A stretch of 64,000 nucleotides of DNA from the NCBI RefSeq assembly GCF_003627955.1, contig NZ_RBWS01000027.1:1-64000 (forward strand). Reading direction: 5' to 3'. The DNA comes from Sphingobacterium puteale. Lineage in GTDB: Bacteria > Bacteroidota > Bacteroidia > Sphingobacteriales > Sphingobacteriaceae. A program made the position numbers and the translations under genes. Shown piece by piece: positions 7,736 to 15,845 of the stretch (positions are counted from its first letter, which is position 1; every line of letters begins with the position of its first letter). A model generated the notes under the pieces. It ran no database searches. It had not been told where the DNA came from and saw only the letters and a list, made by a program, of their open reading frames with translations.

Positions 7736-9880
7736 TTATTTTTTGCCAGCAAAATTGATGATGTAATCCGTCATTACTTTTGCACTTTCATCTTTTACAA
7801 AGTCAAGATCCATTTTCGGTTGCGGTTTGCCCTCTTCCCATGCTGGTTTGCCCTGTAATTTCAATAAAGCATTGATACGGTCTCTATTTTTCTTGAGGTT
7901 GTCATCTTTTTCTTTTTTGAATTTATTCAGTTCCAGCGAAATTTTCACGTCCTCATCTTTTTGAGCCTCTTCAATATCCTCTTTCAGGTACTTGTATTCA
8001 AGTGAATTTTTGATACGTGCCTCATGCAGGGTTTCGAGCTGTTTGTCCACACCGGTCATATCAGCGACTTTTTTGAAGTTGCTGGACTGGATCTGATCCC
8101 ACGGAAGCGCAGATTTTTCTGAACTTTCACCAAATTTCTCTGCGGAGAATTGGGATGGAAATGTAATGTCGGGTGTTACCCCTTTATGTTGCGTGCTGCT
8201 GCCATTGACGCGGTAGAATTTACCCAGTGTAATGTTGATCTGTCCATATTGCGGCGCACCTTCGGGGGTATCAGGATCTTTCTCACCAGAAGCTTTCAGC
8301 AATAGGCGGCTTGTCGGACTAATGACACGAGACATGTCTATAGCTGATTGAACGGTTCCCTTACCATAACTTTGTGAACCAAGGATGACCCCTCTGCCAT
8401 AATCCTGAATCGCACCGGCGAAGATTTCAGAAGCTGAGGCTGAGAAGCGGTTGATCATCACACCTAGTGGACCGTCCCAGGTCACACCGGCATTTTTGTC
8501 TTCTTCGACGTCAATATTATTTTTGGTATCTCGTACCTGTACCACAGGTCCTTTGTCAATAAACAATCCTGTCAGATCAATGGCTTCCGGAAGTGACCCC
8601 CCACCATTGAAACGTAAATCAATAAGTACAGCATCAACTTTTGCCTGTTTCAGGCTGTCTAAGATCAATCTTACATCCCGTGTTGTACTTTTATAGTTTG
8701 GATCACGTCTTCTGTAAGCCTCAAAATCCATGTAGAATTTAGGGATATTGATCACCCCGACTTTATACATTTTTCCATCAGCACCTTTGATGTTCATAAT
8801 CTCTTTCTTCGCAGATTCTTCCTCGACAACGATTTTCTCGCGGACCAAAGAAACTATGCGCGGATGTGAGTTCATCGGTTGGCCTGCTGGAATGATCTTC
8901 AGGCGTACGATCGTTCCCTTAGGTCCTTTTATTTTGGCGACCGCTGCATCCAGTCTCCAGCCGATGATATCCTCAAATTCGCCATCTTTACCTTGCGCGA
9001 CAGCGATGATCTTGTCATTCACCTGAATGGTTTTATCCTTAAAGATCGGGCCACCGGGAATGATTTCGTTGATGCTCACCGCCTCGTTGTCAATCATCAG
9101 TCTTGCACCAATGCCTTCAAAAGTATTTGCCATGCCTTCATTGAAAGCCTGTGCATAGGATGGGTTGAAATACGATGTATGCGGATCCACGGCATCCGTA
9201 AGCGCCTGCATAATAATCTGGAAGGCATCATTGGAATTGTATTTTTTTGTCTGCGAAATTAAATTCACATAACGTTTCTTCAATGTTTCCACCTGTTTGG
9301 TTTTGGCACTGTCCGTAGATTTTCCACTCGCTGTTTCCAGGTTCAATAAGTCATACTTTACCCGTTTACGCCATTGGTCGTTCGCCTCGGCATCCGTTTT
9401 GAACCAGCCTAATTTTTCCCGGTTGGGTTGATAGAATTCATCTTTGGTGAAGTCATGTGTTTTGTCTATTTCAGAAAGTGCATATTGCATTCTTTCTAAA
9501 TATCTTTTTTTGTAGACATTGAAGATATGGAAAGCAGCAGAAAGATCGCCATCTTTCATATCTTGGGCAAGATTACTCTTGTAAGCCTGAAATTCATCGA
9601 TATCCGACTGGAGCAAATAATTTTTGCTTTGGTCTAACCCTTTGATTAGATTATCGTAGATAATTCCAGATATCGAATCATTCATTTTGACCTTCTTGTA
9701 GCTCGCATTTTCCAATAATCCAATCACTTCTTTCGCGATGATCTGATGCTGGGTACTCGGCTTGAGGCCGCCATCATCTGGAAGTGCCACCCGTGGTTTT
9801 GATCCACAAGAGACAATAGATACCACAAAAAGTGCAAATATGAGTTTCCTAAACATATTTTCGACAGTTTTAATAATCAT
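7736..9880 (-). CDS. prc: Carboxy-terminal processing (tail-specific) protease, lipoprotein
   Basis: Periplasmic S41 serine protease that degrades or trims envelope proteins from their C-termini. An N-terminal domain (to about residue 230) is followed by a PDZ domain (GIGARLMIDN onwards), the S41 core, and a C-terminal tail-specific-protease domain of about 150 residues. The core has catalytic Ser in FSASASEIF (about residue 482) and Lys in SYGKGTVQS (about 505). The signal sequence ends in the lipobox VSIVSCG, so it is anchored as a lipoprotein. An internal ATG at 9856 would give a shorter, more typical lipoprotein leader and may be the true start. At 714 aa it is full length for Prc. Confidence 0.95.
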   Translation of the reverse strand: MIIKTVENMFRKLIFALFVVSIVSCGSKPRVALPDDGGLKPSTQHQIIAKEVIGLLENASYKKVKMNDSISGIIYDNLIKGLDQSKNYLLQSDIDEFQAYKSNLAQDMKDGDLSAAFHIFNVYKKRYLERMQYALSEIDKTHDFTKDEFYQPNREKLGWFKTDAEANDQWRKRVKYDLLNLETASGKSTDSAKTKQVETLKKRYVNLISQTKKYNSNDAFQIIMQALTDAVDPHTSYFNPSYAQAFNEGMANTFEGIGARLMIDNEAVSINEIIPGGPIFKDKTIQVNDKIIAVAQGKDGEFEDIIGWRLDAAVAKIKGPKGTIVRLKIIPAGQPMNSHPRIVSLVREKIVVEEESAKKEIMNIKGADGKMYKVGVINIPKFYMDFEAYRRRDPNYKSTTRDVRLILDSLKQAKVDAVLIDLRFNGGGSLPEAIDLTGLFIDKGPVVQVRDTKNNIDVEEDKNAGVTWDGPLGVMINRFSASASEIFAGAIQDYGRGVILGSQSYGKGTVQSAIDMSRVISPTSRLLLKASGEKDPDTPEGAPQYGQINITLGKFYRVNGSSTQHKGVTPDITFPSQFSAEKFGESSEKSALPWDQIQSSNFKKVADMTGVDKQLETLHEARIKNSLEYKYLKEDIEEAQKDEDVKISLELNKFKKEKDDNLKKNRDRINALLKLQGKPAWEEGKPQPKMDLDFVKDESAKVMTDYIINFAGKK

Positions 9881-10058
9881 TTTATAAAAAAATTTCAGCT
9901 CCTATTGATGAGCGTGCTAAATTTAGTGAAATTCATAGCACATTATCATAGATTCTAAAAATTTATTTGATTTATCCTTTAATATTTACAAAAAGCTTAA
10001 AATACAATTTATTTCTTACTTTTTATTCCTACGGTTGCTATGATCTGATCATAGCCGA

Positions 10059-11156
10059 CTAATTGTACAATTCATTTTTCAGCTGGGTATAGGCTTTGTA
10101 AGTTTGGTCTGCTGATGGATAATCCTCCAGAGCCAGGTATACTTCGCCCAATTTGTCCAATATTGCCAATGACAGCTGTTTGTTATTCTCATTGGAGGCC
10201 AGTTCAGCGGCCTGAATAAATTCTTTGATGGCGACCTTGTAATTACCATCCTTTTGCTTGGAGGCCGCAAGTAAATATTCGATCTCAGCAAGTTCGCCGC
10301 TCAGTTTTTTTGCATTGGCCAGATCGCGGGCCTGCAGCAAAAACCACTGTGCCTGTGTGTATTTATTTTGTTTAAAGTAAATCTCCGCAAGCATTTCCCA
10401 AGCGAATATTTTGCCTTCATAGGCTTTTGATTTATTGAATAGGGGGATGGCACTTCGGATAATGTTGTTTTCAGCGGCTTTAAAGTTTCCTTGCCCTGCA
10501 CGTGCCATGGCAATTAATAACCATGCGTTGGCCTGTTCGAGATAGCTTTTGCTGACCGTTGCATGGCTATGGTATTTTTGGGCACTTTCTTCCGCTTTGA
10601 CAAAGTCCCCATGGTACAATTGAAAATTACTCAGATTCAGATTGATTGTGGCAATGTCGTCTTTATTGTCGGTACGATTGGCCAATAAAAGAGCATCATA
10701 AAGGAATTTTGAGGCATTGCTGCTGTCGTTATTTTTAATGGCAAATAGCGCGGCCTCATTTGCCAGGGCGTAACCTGCAATCCAGTTTTCGGATTTCTTT
10801 TGGTTCTCGATGATATTATTCCATGCTGTGGCATCGACAGGAACGGGGTTCATCAGATATTGAAAATGCCCCATGTTATTGGTGCTTTTCAATTGCAGTA
10901 ACAGGCGCTGGAAGAGCAGCTGTCTGGCAATTTCCTTGCTAAAGCCCTTTTTATCACTATAATTATCTTTAATAATTTCGTTTTCAGTCTTTGGAGGAGG
11001 TAGGAAATATACCTCCGGGCCTACCCCCCTAAATGAAGTGTCATATTTTTTTATCGCCCCTGTATAATCCTTTGGAGCTTGCTGTGCCGCCACCTTACCG
11101 CTCATTCCAAGGGTCAGGATTAGGGCAGTCAGCAGTCGGGTCCAGTATTTTGTCAT
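10059..11156 (-). CDS. Secreted tetratricopeptide-repeat protein
   Basis: A 365-aa protein with a signal peptide (hydrophobic stretch LLTALILTLGMSG, probable cleavage after AAQQA) and then helical repeats. TPR-like units are clear from about residue 160 onwards, with motifs such as AWLLIAMARAGQGNFKAAE, AWEMLAEIYFKQNKYTQA and AILDKLGEVYLALEDYPSAD. It has no catalytic domain, so the likely role is as a periplasmic scaffold or protein-binding module. It is monocistronic behind a good Bacteroidota promoter at 11193-11223. The start gives a normal signal peptide. The specific partner is unknown. Confidence 0.85.
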   Translation of the reverse strand: MTKYWTRLLTALILTLGMSGKVAAQQAPKDYTGAIKKYDTSFRGVGPEVYFLPPPKTENEIIKDNYSDKKGFSKEIARQLLFQRLLLQLKSTNNMGHFQYLMNPVPVDATAWNNIIENQKKSENWIAGYALANEAALFAIKNNDSSNASKFLYDALLLANRTDNKDDIATINLNLSNFQLYHGDFVKAEESAQKYHSHATVSKSYLEQANAWLLIAMARAGQGNFKAAENNIIRSAIPLFNKSKAYEGKIFAWEMLAEIYFKQNKYTQAQWFLLQARDLANAKKLSGELAEIEYLLAASKQKDGNYKVAIKEFIQAAELASNENNKQLSLAILDKLGEVYLALEDYPSADQTYKAYTQLKNELYN

Positions 11157-11546
11157 CCTTATAAATGATTACGTCGTCATAAACGTGTATTACAAACTTA
11201 GATAAATTGCATACTAAAAGCAATTTGTCGTTTTATCTTCAATAAGCTCGCAAGCTCAGTTCTGCTTCCACTAGCATTCTAAATACAATAGAGCAAACTT
11301 TATCGCTCTCTGCTTAGCCGCAAAGAACTTATATTAGAGCAAATATGAAGAAAAATTGTGTGAAAAAATGTTAAAGTGTCTTTTGCTTATGGAGTAGTTC
11401 GAGCCGAGTATTGCCATTTTGGTGGTACAAGCTTGCGACCTACCGACTATTTTCTTTTTTAATTACAAGTCCGCTGCCCGGGTATACATCATTAGTCTAA
11501 GCTAAAATATTTAGTTATTTTGCGGTTTAATTTTTAAATTTGCGTT
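11157..11546. other. Divergent intergenic region between the TPR gene and rarA
   Basis: 390 bp without a convincing gene. The left end holds the TPR-gene promoter (11193-11223, minus strand). At the right end TAAATTTG (11535-11542) resembles a -7 box but lies only 4 bp from the rarA ATG, so it would make a leaderless transcript. The middle shows only weak short inverted repeats. Confidence 0.6.
11193..11223 (-). promoter_or_regulatory. Bacteroidota promoter of the TPR gene
   Basis: On the minus strand ATTG (core TTG at 11223-11221) is followed by 20 nt and TAAGTTTG (11200-11193), fitting the Bacteroidota -33/-7 pattern. Transcription would start near 11186, leaving a leader of about 30 nt. 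Confidence 0.55.
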
Positions 11547-12827
11547 ATGGCAACACGTATCCCGCTTGCAGAAAGACTGCGTCCACATCAATTGAATGAT
11601 TATGTGGGACAGCAGCACATTGTCGGCCCTGATGCAGTCCTGTATCATGCGATTCAACAAAAAAATATTCCTTCGATGATCCTATGGGGTCCACCGGGGG
11701 TTGGAAAAACAAGTCTGGCGCTGTTGATTGCGAAAGAGCTGGACCGCCCCTTCTTTTCGTTGAGTGCCATACAGGCAGGTGTGAAAGATATCCGTGAGGT
11801 CATTGACAAAGCCGAGCGGCTGATGAATTTCAATCAGGATCAGCCCATTCTATTTATTGATGAGATCCACCGTTTTTCCAAATCCCAGCAGGATTCCTTA
11901 CTGGGCGCTGTCGAAAGGGGCTTGGTTACACTGATCGGTGCCACCACCGAAAACCCCTCATTTGAGGTGATATCAGCATTGCTTTCCCGTTGTCAGGTTT
12001 ATGTGCTCGAGCATTTGTCGGAAGAGGATCTTATTGGTCTTGTGCAGAAGGCATTGCACGAGGACGAATATCTCCAAAAGCATGAAATTGTTGTCGAGGA
12101 ATATGAGGCGCTATTGCGCTTGTCCGGCGGTGACGCCCGTAAACTATTGAATGTGCTCGAGCTTGTGGTCAATGCCGCGGTTCTCCATAAGGAACCGATT
12201 ACGAATGCTTTTGTCCTGCGGCAAGTGCAGCAGAACATGGCGATATATGACAAGGCGGGCGAACAACATTACGATATTATTTCGGCTTTTATTAAGTCTA
12301 TTCGTGGGTCCGACCCAAACGCTGCCGTGTACTGGCTGGCACGCATGATCGAGGGGGGAGAAGACCCTTCATTTATCGCCCGTAGATTACTGATTTTAGC
12401 ATCCGAGGATATTGGCAACTCCAATCCCAATGCGCTCTTGTTGGCCAATAATTGTTTTCAGGCAGTGAATGTAATCGGCTGGCCTGAATCGCGTATTATT
12501 CTGTCGCAAACCGTTATTTACCTGGCCACTTCAGTTAAGAGCAATGCCTCCTATGAAGCGATCAATAAGGCCCAGGCCCTGGTGAAGCAAACCGGCGATT
12601 TGTCTGTGCCCCTTCATATTCGGAATGCACCCACCAAGCTGATGAAAGACCTTAATTATGGTGCTGAATATAAATATGCGCATGCCTATCCCGGAAATTT
12701 TGTGGTACAGGAATTTCTGCCCAAGGAAGTCAGTGGCGTAAAATTATATGAACCCGGACAAAATCCGCAGGAAGAGAAGATCCGTCAGAGTCTACGCGAC
12801 AAGTGGAAAGAGAAATATAAGTATTAG
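11547..12827 (+). CDS. rarA: Replication-associated recombination protein A (AAA+ ATPase)
   Basis: RarA/MgsA acts at stalled replication forks and interacts with SSB; it is homologous to clamp-loader ATPases and eukaryotic WRNIP1. Walker A GPPGVGKT is at residues 48-55 and Walker B FIDEIHRF around 103-110; the sensor region GATTENPSFEV and arginine-finger segment LLSRCQVY follow. The C-terminal part (KSIRGSDPNAAVYWLARM, then ASEDIGNSNP) is the MgsA C-terminal tetramerisation domain. Its 426 aa is within the family range. It stands alone on the plus strand. Confidence 0.97.
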   Translation: MATRIPLAERLRPHQLNDYVGQQHIVGPDAVLYHAIQQKNIPSMILWGPPGVGKTSLALLIAKELDRPFFSLSAIQAGVKDIREVIDKAERLMNFNQDQPILFIDEIHRFSKSQQDSLLGAVERGLVTLIGATTENPSFEVISALLSRCQVYVLEHLSEEDLIGLVQKALHEDEYLQKHEIVVEEYEALLRLSGGDARKLLNVLELVVNAAVLHKEPITNAFVLRQVQQNMAIYDKAGEQHYDIISAFIKSIRGSDPNAAVYWLARMIEGGEDPSFIARRLLILASEDIGNSNPNALLLANNCFQAVNVIGWPESRIILSQTVIYLATSVKSNASYEAINKAQALVKQTGDLSVPLHIRNAPTKLMKDLNYGAEYKYAHAYPGNFVVQEFLPKEVSGVKLYEPGQNPQEEKIRQSLRDKWKEKYKY

Positions 12828-12950
12828 TACTAAAACCTAGCGAAAAGCTACTCGTTTATTATCGGATATTCTGCTATCTGAGATGGCATGGCTAATAAAA
12901 GCAAGAGCGGACTTTTCAAGCCGCCCATTGCAAATATGAACAACGAAAAT

Positions 12951-14765
12951 TTATACTTCTGTCGATGGATTGCTTTTTAAGGCAAAAGCTCTTTTGGGTG
13001 GCAAATTTTTTTTTATGTCATTATTCGGTCCATTGGAAGTCGCTTGTTTTACGTTGCCACCTTCTTTTTTTGCCGCTTGAAGCATTTTTTTGAAGATCAA
13101 TAATCCGATGATTCCCAGTGAGAGCCAGAGTAAGTCCACTAATAAAATGTCGTTTGCTCCCGAACGATAAGTTACCCAGATCCAACTTCCGGTTTTTATG
13201 CCATTGACAATCGGTACCGCTAATGACAACACTGAGCCTAGTAGTAGAGTCTCTTGATTGGTTTTTCCGATATTTCGACGAATAATGTAAAAAACACCCA
13301 AAGCCAGCCAGCTGTAAAAATAAACATGGAATATAAAGGACTGATCCACTTTTGACGCCAGTTTAACCGCGATAAAGGATGCTGCCGTGACCGGAAACAT
13401 CGTGAGGCAAGCAGCCATAAATACATTGGCAGCCCAAAAGTTGAAGATACGCTTGTGTTTCGGGATATTATTTTTATCACGTGCGACCAACCAGATCAAA
13501 ATACCTGAAATAATCACAAAACAGCCCATAATACCCAGGACAAAGTAGATGATTTTGATCGGATACCCACCAAAATCAGCAAGGTGCAGACGATAAATAA
13601 ATCCTTTGACATAATCCAGGTAGGTACCATTTTCGGCTGCAGATTTTTCGAAAAGTATTTTATTGTCCGCTACACGATAGACCATCCTGCCCGAACCGGC
13701 AAAATTTTTGTCGATATCAGCATCGTACAAAGCGACCACATGCATGCTTTTGTCGCCGTAATTTTTGATAAAGATGCGGTTCATATGGCTATTGGGCCAT
13801 TTGCTTTCCAGTTTATCCAAAAAATCCCCCATCTTAAAGGTTGTGGAGAGCGGCTCGTACAGATAGGTGTATTTAGTATTATCGTTATAGCCAAGCGCGG
13901 CATATACTTCATCCTCCTTGCCATCATACAGATATTTGCTGAATGGAATAATAAGGACTGAATTCACGATGAGGACGATACCTGTCAGCGCATACATAAA
14001 CTGGTATGGGAATCCGATTACACCGAGTGCTGTATGCATATCGGTCCAGACGGTCTTCCACTTGTTTCCCGGCCTGAATACAAAAAAGTTCGATTTGATT
14101 TTGTCCCAATGGAGCATTAGACCAGATATCAGGGCAAATAGAAAGATAAAAGAAACCAGGCCCGCCAGGGTATAGCCAAAAGGTCTTCCGATATTGATCC
14201 CGATCTGGTTGAGCGGAGCAAGGAAATGGAGCCTGTACAAAAATTCACCCATGGTGTAACCATCACTATAGTCCGACGGTTTTTTTGTTGCCAGGTCATA
14301 GGTAAAATACATGGAATCCTCAGCTCTACGTCGGCCACGGCCCCGTTTTTTCTTTTTTTCATCTTTGGCATTTGCGTCTTTTACCGCTGTACCTTTATTA
14401 GTCGCTGCGAGCCGTTTCTTTTCGGCCAATTCTTTTTGCGCAGCGATCGCTTTTGCTTTATTCGCAACGATTGTATCCTGTGAGGCTCCGATATTGACAT
14501 AGCTAGCGTGACCATTATGCTGCATATAAAATGCGATATCCCTTCCTTTCAGTTCTTTGATTTGACCAATAGAATCCAGGAGGTGGTCAAAAACCAGATT
14601 TCGGTAGGTTCCTCCTTTGTCCGAGTCATTTTTTTGCCAGGCGTTGATCTCATTTTTGAAAAACGAAAAAGATCCCGCAAAAAAGATCACATACAAGATC
14701 GCACAGATGATTATCCCTGAGATGGTATGCGTATTGAAGTAGATATTATAACGTCTTAAATTCAT
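12951..14765 (-). CDS. PepSY-associated transmembrane protein (putative iron reductase)
   Basis: A 604-aa inner-membrane protein of the PepSY_TM family, members of which reduce ferric-siderophore iron in the periplasm or act with TonB-dependent uptake. It starts with a helix (SGIIICAILYVIFFAGSFSFF), then a periplasmic PepSY-like region interrupted by an unusual Lys/Arg-rich linker (about residues 100-155). Further helices include YTLAGLVSFIFLFALISGLMLHW, whose His fits a haem-ligand position, and IIYFVLGIMGCFVIISGILIWL. Four more C-terminal helices end in a basic cytoplasmic tail. It is the last gene of a three-gene operon divergent from a TonB receptor. The reductase role rests on family and context. 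Confidence 0.88.
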   Translation of the reverse strand: MNLRRYNIYFNTHTISGIIICAILYVIFFAGSFSFFKNEINAWQKNDSDKGGTYRNLVFDHLLDSIGQIKELKGRDIAFYMQHNGHASYVNIGASQDTIVANKAKAIAAQKELAEKKRLAATNKGTAVKDANAKDEKKKKRGRGRRRAEDSMYFTYDLATKKPSDYSDGYTMGEFLYRLHFLAPLNQIGINIGRPFGYTLAGLVSFIFLFALISGLMLHWDKIKSNFFVFRPGNKWKTVWTDMHTALGVIGFPYQFMYALTGIVLIVNSVLIIPFSKYLYDGKEDEVYAALGYNDNTKYTYLYEPLSTTFKMGDFLDKLESKWPNSHMNRIFIKNYGDKSMHVVALYDADIDKNFAGSGRMVYRVADNKILFEKSAAENGTYLDYVKGFIYRLHLADFGGYPIKIIYFVLGIMGCFVIISGILIWLVARDKNNIPKHKRIFNFWAANVFMAACLTMFPVTAASFIAVKLASKVDQSFIFHVYFYSWLALGVFYIIRRNIGKTNQETLLLGSVLSLAVPIVNGIKTGSWIWVTYRSGANDILLVDLLWLSLGIIGLLIFKKMLQAAKKEGGNVKQATSNGPNNDIKKNLPPKRAFALKSNPSTEV

Positions 14766-14776
14766 AGGTCAGGAGA

Positions 14777-15052
14777 TTATAGGTAAAGAAAGATACCATA
14801 GAAAAGAGCAATCAGAAGCAGATAGATACCCCAGATTAGCCAGCCGTTTTTTGAAAGAAAGGCGACAAGTAATAAGATTGCCCAGACGATAAAACCCGTC
14901 ACATAAGTCGTGATCAATATATCCGTTTTATCAAACATTTTGGTCAGGCAAAGGTGCAGATAGAGCATCACAAAATAACCACCGAAGAATCCCGCGGTCA
15001 GTTTGAGGAACCGCTGAAAAGGATGGCTTAAATATTTTTTATTCGCTGGCAT
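14777..15052 (-). CDS. Small membrane protein of the PepSY operon (DUF3649-like)
   Basis: 91 residues with three predicted helices: FLKLTAGFFGGYFVMLYLHL, TYVTGFIVWAILLLVAFL and GWLIWGIYLLLIALFYG. The first helix with its GGY motif and the overall plan resemble the DUF3649 'iron uptake protein' family that accompanies PepSY reductases in other bacteria; this match is from memory and tentative. It is 11 bp upstream of the PepSY gene and 3 bp after the previous gene, so it is clearly co-transcribed. It is probably a subunit of the same inner-membrane complex. Confidence 0.7.
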   Translation of the reverse strand: MPANKKYLSHPFQRFLKLTAGFFGGYFVMLYLHLCLTKMFDKTDILITTYVTGFIVWAILLLVAFLSKNGWLIWGIYLLLIALFYGIFLYL

Positions 15053-15055
15053 GGT

Positions 15056-15388
15056 TTAGAAGATGATTATTTCAAAAAAGAGAGCAATTAGAAAAACAAC
15101 AGTAATTTGTTTCCACTGGAAATAGCGGTAAGGCCATAAAAGCACGATAAGGCTAAAAAATCCCATCACATAAGCGCCAAAGGCAAGTGTTCCTGAGAGG
15201 AAACCCTGTAGGTACATGGTTATCGTCCAGGAAAGGCCGAGCAGAACGATAGCCAGTATCTTCGCGCGGATCTTATCACTCACCAGGGGGAGTATGAGCG
15301 CTGGCGCATGCTTGATCTTCACTTTTTCTGATGAACTATACCAGAAAAAACTACCAGCAAAAATGAGCAGGAGTAATATAGTATACAT
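15056..15388 (-). CDS. Small membrane protein of the PepSY operon (DUF3325-like)
   Basis: 110 residues with four hydrophobic segments: an N-terminal helix ILLLLIFAGSFFWY, then KILAIVLLGLSWTITMYLQG, AFGAYVMGFFSLIVLLW and a C-terminal TVVFLIALFFEIII. The arrangement resembles the DUF3325 proteins seen beside PepSY reductases; I am not certain of the family. It is the first gene of the operon, transcribed from a promoter at 15453-15483 that overlaps an inverted repeat. Its role in iron uptake is inferred from context. Confidence 0.68.
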   Translation of the reverse strand: MYTILLLLIFAGSFFWYSSSEKVKIKHAPALILPLVSDKIRAKILAIVLLGLSWTITMYLQGFLSGTLAFGAYVMGFFSLIVLLWPYRYFQWKQITVVFLIALFFEIIIF

Positions 15389-15452
15389 GTGTTAGATAAT
15401 TGTTAGATCTAGAATAAACCTTTATATTTATTTAGATTGATTTTAAACAATG

Positions 15453-15483
15453 CAAAGATATTAATAATATCTTTTTTTGCAAG
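15453..15483 (-). promoter_or_regulatory. Promoter of the PepSY operon
   Basis: On the minus strand CTTG (core TTG at 15482-15480) is followed by 19 nt and TATCTTTG (15460-15453), a good match to the Bacteroidota -33/-7 consensus. The start would be near 15446, about 58 nt before the first start codon. Confidence 0.6.
15454..15474. promoter_or_regulatory. 21-bp perfect inverted repeat, candidate iron operator
   Basis: Arms AAAGATATTA (15454-15463) and TAATATCTTT (15465-15474) mirror each other exactly around one central A. The inner 9-1-9 layout equals that of a Fur box, although the bases differ from the E. coli consensus. It covers the -7 box of the PepSY promoter, where a repressor would block RNA polymerase. 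The regulator's identity is inference. Confidence 0.5.
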
Positions 15484-15705
15484 CATGCCTTCCCATTTTG
15501 CTTGATTTTATTCCACGATGCCCTTTTTGTCCCGGCATTCAAAACTAATTCCTGCACAAAAGAACCTCGAACGCCGCTTGGAAAACTTTGCTATACATCG
15601 AATAAACTATGAACATCATCATTACCAGGCCTATTACTTGAGTTGTTCAGCAGACTTGGTCCAGCGAGCCTTAGAGGCGAAATGTTATAAAATGTTAAAT
15701 TATTA

Positions 15706-15736
15706 TTTGTAATTAATCTAAATAAAATTATATTTG
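15706..15736 (+). promoter_or_regulatory. Promoter of the TonB receptor gene
   Basis: TTTG (15706-15709), 19 nt, then TATATTTG (15729-15736), an exact match to the Bacteroidota promoter form. The start would fall near 15743, giving a leader of about 100 nt. Confidence 0.65.
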
Positions 15737-15845
15737 TCCCGCTTTGAAAAACGTATTGCCTTGAACAGTGGAAGGCAATACGATCATGCGGTAAAAATTC
15801 GAATGAAAATGTCACTATTAAACATAATTCAATAACGCGACTACC

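Larger units (their letters stand above)
15389..15845. other. Divergent control region of the iron-uptake module
   Basis: 457 bp between the PepSY operon and the TonB receptor gene. It holds a minus-strand promoter with an overlapping 21-bp inverted repeat at the left, and a plus-strand promoter at 15706-15736. A 64-codon open frame (15518-15712) has no recognisable domain and runs into the plus-strand promoter, so I do not call it a gene. No riboswitch fold was apparent. Confidence 0.7.

Noticed and set aside
11230..11470. Short inverted repeats such as CTCGCAAGCTC near rarA and GAGCTTGCAAGCTC near 22281
   Set aside because: Too short and without T-runs to be terminators; not similar enough to be a repeat family.
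15518..15712. 64-codon plus-strand frame between the PepSY operon and the TonB receptor
   Set aside because: No recognisable domain, odd composition, and it runs into the receptor promoter at 15706-15736.
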